From an uncultured Oscillospiraceae bacterium (GTDB taxonomy: Bacteria > Bacillota > Clostridia > Oscillospirales > Oscillospiraceae): DNA of 5,592 nucleotides. A model generated the notes under the pieces. It made no database searches and was not told the origin of the DNA. It saw only the letters and a list, made by a program, of their open reading frames with translations. Shown here piece by piece: positions 5,311-5,592 of this stretch; the stretch's first letter is position 1, and each line of letters begins with the position of its first letter. The translations under genes were made by a program, and so were the position numbers. Location: positions 1 to 5,592 of the forward strand of contig CAKTEB010000111.1 of the NCBI GenBank assembly GCA_934546685.1, written 5' to 3'.

Positions 5311-5528
5311 TTGCCGCACCACGTTGACCCACGCCCTCCGGGGGATGCTAATTTTTGCAGTGCGCCCTCTCTTGCCGCACTACGACGACCCGCGCCCTCC
5401 GGGGGCTGCTAATTTTTGCAGTGCGCCCTCTCTTGCCGCACTACGACGACCCAGGCCCTCCGGGGGCTGCTAATTTTTGCAGTGCGCCCTCTCTTGCCGC
5501 ACTGCATTGACCCAGGCCCTCCGGGGGC
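5311..5528. repeat. Tandem array: three full and one partial copies of a 61-bp unit
   Basis: Units start with TTGCCGCAC at 5311, 5372, 5433 and 5494, an exact 61-base period. The last copy stops after about 35 bases, where a different hairpin begins. Units 2 and 3 differ at two positions; unit 1 differs from unit 2 at about five. Each unit holds a GC-rich GCCCTCCGGGGGC palindrome, TGCTAATTTTTGCAG and AGTGCG...CGCACT arms spanning the unit junction. At the third junction these arms extend to nine perfect pairs (5478-5486 with 5498-5506). There are no unique spacers, so it is not a CRISPR array. Possible roles include iterons of an origin, protein-binding sites or transcript-end structures. Confidence 0.92.
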
Positions 5529-5555
5529 CATCTTTCTGTGCCGACAGAAAGATGG
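5528..5555. repeat. 12-bp perfect hairpin terminating the repeat array
   Basis: CCATCTTTCTGT (5528-5539) and ACAGAAAGATGG (5544-5555) are perfectly complementary around a GCCG loop. The following plus-strand bases are AAAAGAG, so there is no U-run in the forward direction. It begins exactly where the fourth 61-bp unit breaks off. Confidence 0.75.
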
Positions 5556-5565
5556 AAAAGAGCGG

Positions 5566-5586
5566 GCAAGGGGCCCCGCCCCTTGC
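5566..5586. repeat. 8-bp GC-rich hairpin
   Basis: GCAAGGGG (5566-5573) pairs with CCCCTTGC (5579-5586) around a five-base CCCCG loop. No T-run follows within the window. Confidence 0.6.
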
Positions 5587-5592
5587 ATCCCC

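Larger units (their letters stand above)
5236..5592. other. Non-coding, palindrome-rich tail with tandem repeats
   Basis: This 357-base stretch contains no credible gene. It holds an imperfectly terminator-like hairpin (5242-5274), a 61-bp tandem repeat array (5311-5528) and two further hairpins (5528-5555 and 5566-5586). The short open frames across it change with the repeats and lack ribosome binding sites. Confidence 0.75.

Noticed and set aside
5285..5473. Small ORF running through the repeat array
   Set aside because: It lacks a ribosome binding site and its sequence is just the tandem repeat read in a chance open frame.
5311..5528. CRISPR array
   Set aside because: The whole 61-bp unit is repeated with no unique spacers, and no cas genes are present.

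Overview
The window looks like chromosomal DNA from a GC-rich Bacillota, most likely a gut Clostridia member near Oscillospiraceae. This is inferred from strong AGGAGG-type ribosome binding sites, sigma-A promoters, a DegV-family protein, a CmpB-like (DUF1113 / ABC-transporter type IV) membrane protein and Firmicutes-type phage replication proteins. There are no RNA genes, no CRISPR array, and no recognisable transposase or integrase.

Left part (1-2164): a divergent pair. On the minus strand is the first 360 codons of a polytopic membrane protein with an extracellular sulfatase/alkaline-phosphatase-superfamily domain; its end lies outside the window. On the plus strand is a complete degV-like gene (fatty-acid-binding, FakB type) with a good sigma-A promoter and a strong intrinsic terminator at 2128-2164.

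Middle part (2165-3668): about 275 bp without an assured gene, holding a composite hairpin, a possible 9-codon ORF and a perfect 15-bp inverted repeat. Next comes a minus-strand gene (2440-3450) for a five-helix CmpB-like membrane protein with a long charged coiled-coil tail. It is driven by a textbook TTGACA-17-TATAAT promoter whose spacer holds a palindrome.

Right part (3669-5592): a compact plus-strand cassette of three phage-type genes. They are an XRE-family regulator, a DnaD-like replisome organizer whose Shine-Dalgarno sits in the loop of a possible hairpin, and a small sigma-70-region-4-like regulator (ArpU/RinA/DUF1492 type) that overlaps the replication gene by 35 bp. No integrase, terminase or structural gene accompanies them here. 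The cassette is followed by a 357-bp non-coding tail rich in palindromes. This tail contains 3.6 tandem copies of a 61-bp unit and ends in two more strong hairpins. A replication/transcription-control cassette abutting a repeat array is the most unusual part of the window: it could be a prophage or satellite remnant, or the replication end of an element that continues beyond the right edge.
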